64,000 nt of DNA from assembly GCA_963765105.1 (NCBI GenBank), contig CAVXUW010000002.1:1240001-1304000 (forward strand), given 5' to 3'. The position numbers and the translations under genes were made by a program. This DNA is from CALMEC01 sp963765105. Its GTDB lineage: Bacteria > Actinomycetota > Thermoleophilia > Miltoncostaeales > Miltoncostaeaceae. The notes beneath the pieces are model-generated. The model did no database searches. It was given only the letters and a program-made list of their open reading frames with translations, and had not been told where the DNA came from. Shown one piece after another: positions 60,929-64,000 of the stretch; position 1 is the first letter of the stretch, and each line of letters begins with the position of its first letter.

Positions 60929-62758
60929 CTACGTCGCTGCCTTCGCGCCCCTCGCGAGCTTCGCGCGCCCGGTCATGGTGAGCTCCACCTTGCGCAGGCG
61001 CACTCGGGCGGGGGTGACTTCCACGCACTCATCGTCGCGCACGAACTCCATGGCCTGGTCGAGCGACATGGGGCGCGGCGGCACCAAGCGCACCAGCTCA
61101 TCCGCTGTGGATGAGCGAATGTTGGTGAGCTTCTTCTCTTTGATGGCGTTGACGTCCATGTCCTCGCCCCGGCCGTTTTCGCCGATGATGGCGCCCTCGT
61201 AGACGTCCTCCCCTGGCGACACGAACAGGGCGCCGCGCTCCTGCAACCCGAACAGGGCGAAGGTGGTCGTGACACCGATGCGGTCGGCCACGAGGCTGCC
61301 GCGCGGGCGGGTGCGGATCTCACCCATCCATGGCTCCCACCGCTCGAAGATGTGGTGAAGCAGGCCGGTGCCCCGCGTCTCGGTGAGGAACTCGGTGCGG
61401 AAACCCACCAGGCCGCGGGCCGGCACCAGGTACTCCATGCGGGCCCAACCGGTGCCGTGATTGATGATCTGTTCCAGCCGTCCCTTGCGCAGAGCCAACA
61501 GCTGCGTGACGACGCCGAGCATGTCCTCCGGCACGTCAATCGAAACACGCTCAAGGGGCTCATGGACCTTGCCGTTGATCTCGCGCTTCAGAACCTGGGG
61601 CTTACCCACCGTGAGCTCGAAGCCTTCCCGTCGCATGGTCTCGACGAGAATGGCGAGTTGCAGCTCGCCACGGCCCTGAACCTCCCAGGTGTCGGGGCGT
61701 TCGGTGTTCACCACGCGCAGCGACACGTTGCCGACGAGTTCCTGGTCCAGACGGTCCTTCACTTGACGCGCGGTGAGCTTGGTTCCGTCGCGGCCCGCCA
61801 GCGGTGAGGTATTGATGCCGATCGTCAGCGACAGCGACGGTTCGTCGACGGCGATGACCGGGAGCGCCTTGGGCGACTCTGGATCGGCGAGCGTTTCGCC
61901 GATGGTGATCTCCGGTAGACCGGCCACCTCGATGATCTCGCCCGGACCGGCTTGCTCAACCGGAAGGCGTTCGAGCTCCTCAGTGACGTACAGCTCGGTG
62001 ACCTTGGCAGCGGTGACGGTGCCATCGGCACGGCACCACGCCACCTGCTGGCCTTTGCGGATGTTGCCGTGATGGACGCGACAGATGGCCAGGCGCCCCA
62101 GGTAGGCGGATGCCGCAAGGTTCGTCACGAGCGCCTGCAGCGGCGCGCCCTCGGTGTAGGTGGGCGACGGGATCGTGGTGAAGATGACTTGGAAGAGGGG
62201 CTCCAGGTCGGTGCCCTGGTCGTCGGGGGTGAGCGATGCCCGGCCGGCCTTGGCGTTGCAGTAGACGATCGGAAACTCGATCTGGCCTTCGTCGGCCCCC
62301 AAGTCGAGGAACAGCTCGTAGACCTCATCGACTACCTCGCTGATGCGGGCGTCGGGGCGGTCGACCTTGTTGACCACGAGCACCACCGGCAGACGCGCCT
62401 CCAGGGCTTTGCGCAACACAAAACGGGTTTGAGGCAAGGGGCCTTCACTGGCGTCGACCAGAAGCAACACGCCGTCGACCATGTGCAGGCCGCGCTCAAC
62501 TTCCCCGCCAAAGTCGGCGTGTCCGGGGGTGTCGACGATGTTGATCTTGATGTCACCGTGACGCACCGCGGTGTTCTTGGCGAGGATGGTGATGCCCTTC
62601 TCGCGCTCCAAGTCCGTGGAGTCCATCACCCGCTCATTGACGTCCTGGTTCGCACGGAATGCGCCGGACTGCCAGAGCATGGCGTCCACCAGGGTGGTCT
62701 TGCCATGGTCGACGTGCGCGACGATGGCGACATTGCGGAGGTCTTCTCGGGTAGCCAC
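60929..62758 (-). CDS. typA: ribosome-associated GTPase TypA/BipA
   Basis: A 609-residue translational GTPase, from GTG 62758, which gives the typical start REDLRNVAIVAHVDHGKTTL. G-motifs: AHVDHGKTT (about 13-21), DTPGHADF, NKVDRPDA. Then domain II, the EF-G-like domains III and V (VQGRGELQLAILVETMRREG and LVPARGLVGFRTEFLTETRG) and the BipA-specific C-terminal domain with GEDVYEGAIIGENGRGEDM. It assists 50S assembly and stress adaptation, particularly in the cold. Confidence 0.96.
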   Translation of the reverse strand: MATREDLRNVAIVAHVDHGKTTLVDAMLWQSGAFRANQDVNERVMDSTDLEREKGITILAKNTAVRHGDIKINIVDTPGHADFGGEVERGLHMVDGVLLLVDASEGPLPQTRFVLRKALEARLPVVLVVNKVDRPDARISEVVDEVYELFLDLGADEGQIEFPIVYCNAKAGRASLTPDDQGTDLEPLFQVIFTTIPSPTYTEGAPLQALVTNLAASAYLGRLAICRVHHGNIRKGQQVAWCRADGTVTAAKVTELYVTEELERLPVEQAGPGEIIEVAGLPEITIGETLADPESPKALPVIAVDEPSLSLTIGINTSPLAGRDGTKLTARQVKDRLDQELVGNVSLRVVNTERPDTWEVQGRGELQLAILVETMRREGFELTVGKPQVLKREINGKVHEPLERVSIDVPEDMLGVVTQLLALRKGRLEQIINHGTGWARMEYLVPARGLVGFRTEFLTETRGTGLLHHIFERWEPWMGEIRTRPRGSLVADRIGVTTTFALFGLQERGALFVSPGEDVYEGAIIGENGRGEDMDVNAIKEKKLTNIRSSTADELVRLVPPRPMSLDQAMEFVRDDECVEVTPARVRLRKVELTMTGRAKLARGAKAAT

Positions 62759-63167
62759 GGCGGCGGATGGTAGCTGGGTCCCGCGGGCCGAGCCCATATC
62801 GGGTCCCATCCGTCCGCGGCGATTGACGTCGACAGGAGCCCGCTCCCCGGCATCCGGCACGGTAACTGTGGGCGAGGAGGGCCCAAGCTCCTCCTCCACA
62901 CCGCGGCCGGTACGGTTGTCAACGCTGTCATGGCAACGATTCTCCGTCGGAGGTGGCCGAGTGATCACCGCAACGGGAGTGACATCCATGCCCACGATCT
63001 CGCGCAGAAGTCGCCCGAACCGGCCACAAGTACTCGTGCCATCCACCAATGCTTGTTAGGGTTACCGAAGTGCGGGGATTCTCGCGCGCCGTTGGCCCCG
63101 CGCCAACGGAGAAAATGAGCCGTCAATCCCGGATCCTCGGCGGCGCCTCAGATGAAGGTGAGCGCCC
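62759..63167. other. 409-bp divergent promoter region
   Basis: Between typA (minus) and the desaturase (plus) no convincing gene is present; the open frame extending upstream of typA has no conserved content. The promoters of both genes must be here. Confidence 0.55.
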
Positions 63168-64000
63168 ATGAGTGACTCGGCAACGGCAGAACGACGCACG
63201 GTCAGCTTCAATGGCGGCGGTGACTTCTACAGCGAGTTGAAGACACGCGTCGCTGAGTGGGTCAACGACCCCAAACGTGCTCGGCGTGCCCATGTCCGCC
63301 TCTACTCGAAAACGGCATTCATCCTGCTGTGGACCGCCGCGTCATGGGCAGCGCTCATGTTCTGGGCATCGTCGTGGTGGCACGTGGTTCTCCTGGCGGT
63401 CTCTCTGGGCTTGGCGCTCGCAGGTATCGGTTTCAACGTCACCCACGACGCGAACCACGGCTCATATTCGCCGAACCGCAAACTCAATGGCTGGATGCGC
63501 TGGTCGATGGACATCATCGGCGCCAGCTCGTACGTCTGGCGGATCAAGCACAACGTCGTGCATCACACCTATACGAACATCGAGGGGCACGACAGCGACA
63601 TCGAACAGCTTCCCTTCCTGCGTCTTGGCCCCGAGCAGACCCACCGGCCCATGCATCGCTTCCAGCACATCTACGCGTGGCCGCTCTACGGGCTGTTCGC
63701 CGTCAAGTGGCAGCTTCTGAGCGACCTCACCCTGCTGTCGGTTGGCAAGGTTGGCGAGACCCCCCTGCCCTGGCCCAAGGGCCGGGAGAAGGTCGGGTTC
63801 TGGGTCGGTAAGGCCATCTTCGCCACCTGGGCAATCATCCTCCCCGTCGTCTTTCACTGGGGCTCGATCTTCACCGTCCTCATTGCCTTTGGCATTGCCT
63901 CCTTCGTCCTGGCGTTCGTGCTGGCCATCACCTTCCAACTCGCCCACTGCGTTGAGGAAGCCGAGTTCTCGACCACCGAGAAGATGGCCGAGGCCGGAAA
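63168..64000 (+). CDS. fatty acid desaturase, 3' end beyond window
   Basis: An open frame from ATG 63168 runs to the right edge (277 codons seen). It encodes a membrane-bound acyl desaturase. After a hydrophilic start come two spans (FILLWTAASWAALMFWASSW and VVLLAVSLGLALAGIGF), then the first His box HDANH (93-97) and the second HNVVHH (128-133). A further pair of spans (VGKAIFATWAIILPVVF and LIAFGIASFVLAFVLAITF) follows. The third His box should be beyond the edge. The order matches the linoleoyl-CoA/acyl-lipid (DesA/Delta-6) type rather than the stearoyl-CoA type. It introduces double bonds in membrane lipids, possibly with cold regulation. Confidence 0.9.
   Translation, partial: MSDSATAERRTVSFNGGGDFYSELKTRVAEWVNDPKRARRAHVRLYSKTAFILLWTAASWAALMFWASSWWHVVLLAVSLGLALAGIGFNVTHDANHGSYSPNRKLNGWMRWSMDIIGASSYVWRIKHNVVHHTYTNIEGHDSDIEQLPFLRLGPEQTHRPMHRFQHIYAWPLYGLFAVKWQLLSDLTLLSVGKVGETPLPWPKGREKVGFWVGKAIFATWAIILPVVFHWGSIFTVLIAFGIASFVLAFVLAITFQLAHCVEEAEFSTTEKMAEAG

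Overview
The window comes from a GC-rich actinobacterium. The evidence is a fused PafB-PafC regulator, an F420-type LLM oxidoreductase, DrrAB-type ABC exporters, the order ffh-rpsP-KH-rimM-trmD-rplS-rnhB-yraN-yifB-dprA, many GTG/TTG starts and ATGA/GTGA overlaps. A heme A synthase indicates aerobic respiration and an aminofutalosine-synthase-like radical SAM protein suggests menaquinone made by the futalosine route. No rRNA is present, so the class cannot be fixed from the sequence alone. TGA is the normal stop codon throughout.

Layout. 1-5.6 kb (mostly minus strand): a lipoprotein running off the left edge, a PE-LIG-POL LigD end-joining ligase coupled to a frameshifted LLM oxidoreductase, and a four-LysM lytic transglycosylase. 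5.8-7.1 kb: the highlight, a DsbA/FrnE-like oxidoreductase whose first active-site Cys codon is an in-frame TGA followed at once by a SECIS-like hairpin (probable selenoprotein), then an AIM24 protein. 7.2-10.1 kb: CopC-CopD and ctaA, separated by an unusual array of 23-bp repeats and AATTGG palindromes. 10.1-18 kb: Nudix, DksA-like, a drug-type ABC exporter operon, a cell-wall protein, a quinone oxidoreductase, an M42 peptidase and a rhomboid.

18.0-21.4 kb is an accessory island of lower GC: an IS110 transposase with a possible bridge-RNA region, a secreted metzincin-like protease and a lipoprotein. 21.4-32.9 kb: ABC-F, RNase D, a small alarmone-hydrolase-like HD protein head to head with Ppx/GppA, SUI1, PHP, oligoendopeptidase F, a repetitive acidic protein, a methyltransferase and a phosphoesterase. 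32.9-34.8 kb: a Phd/PIN toxin-antitoxin cassette inserted between the phosphoesterase gene and tRNA-Asn(GTT), with the gene's last ten codons duplicated on the far side, then a decayed gene and its intact paralogue.

34.9-49.3 kb: a histidine kinase overlapping trpF-trpB-trpA, two response regulators, CorA, HIT, phosphohexomutase, a degenerate ABC pair, MqnE-like, small proteins, a CoA-type Nudix and a UbiA prenyltransferase. 49.7-62.8 kb: PafBC followed by the DNA-uptake, ribosome-biogenesis and SRP cluster, a remnant of a homocysteine S-methyltransferase, and TypA/BipA. A fatty acid desaturase runs off the right edge.
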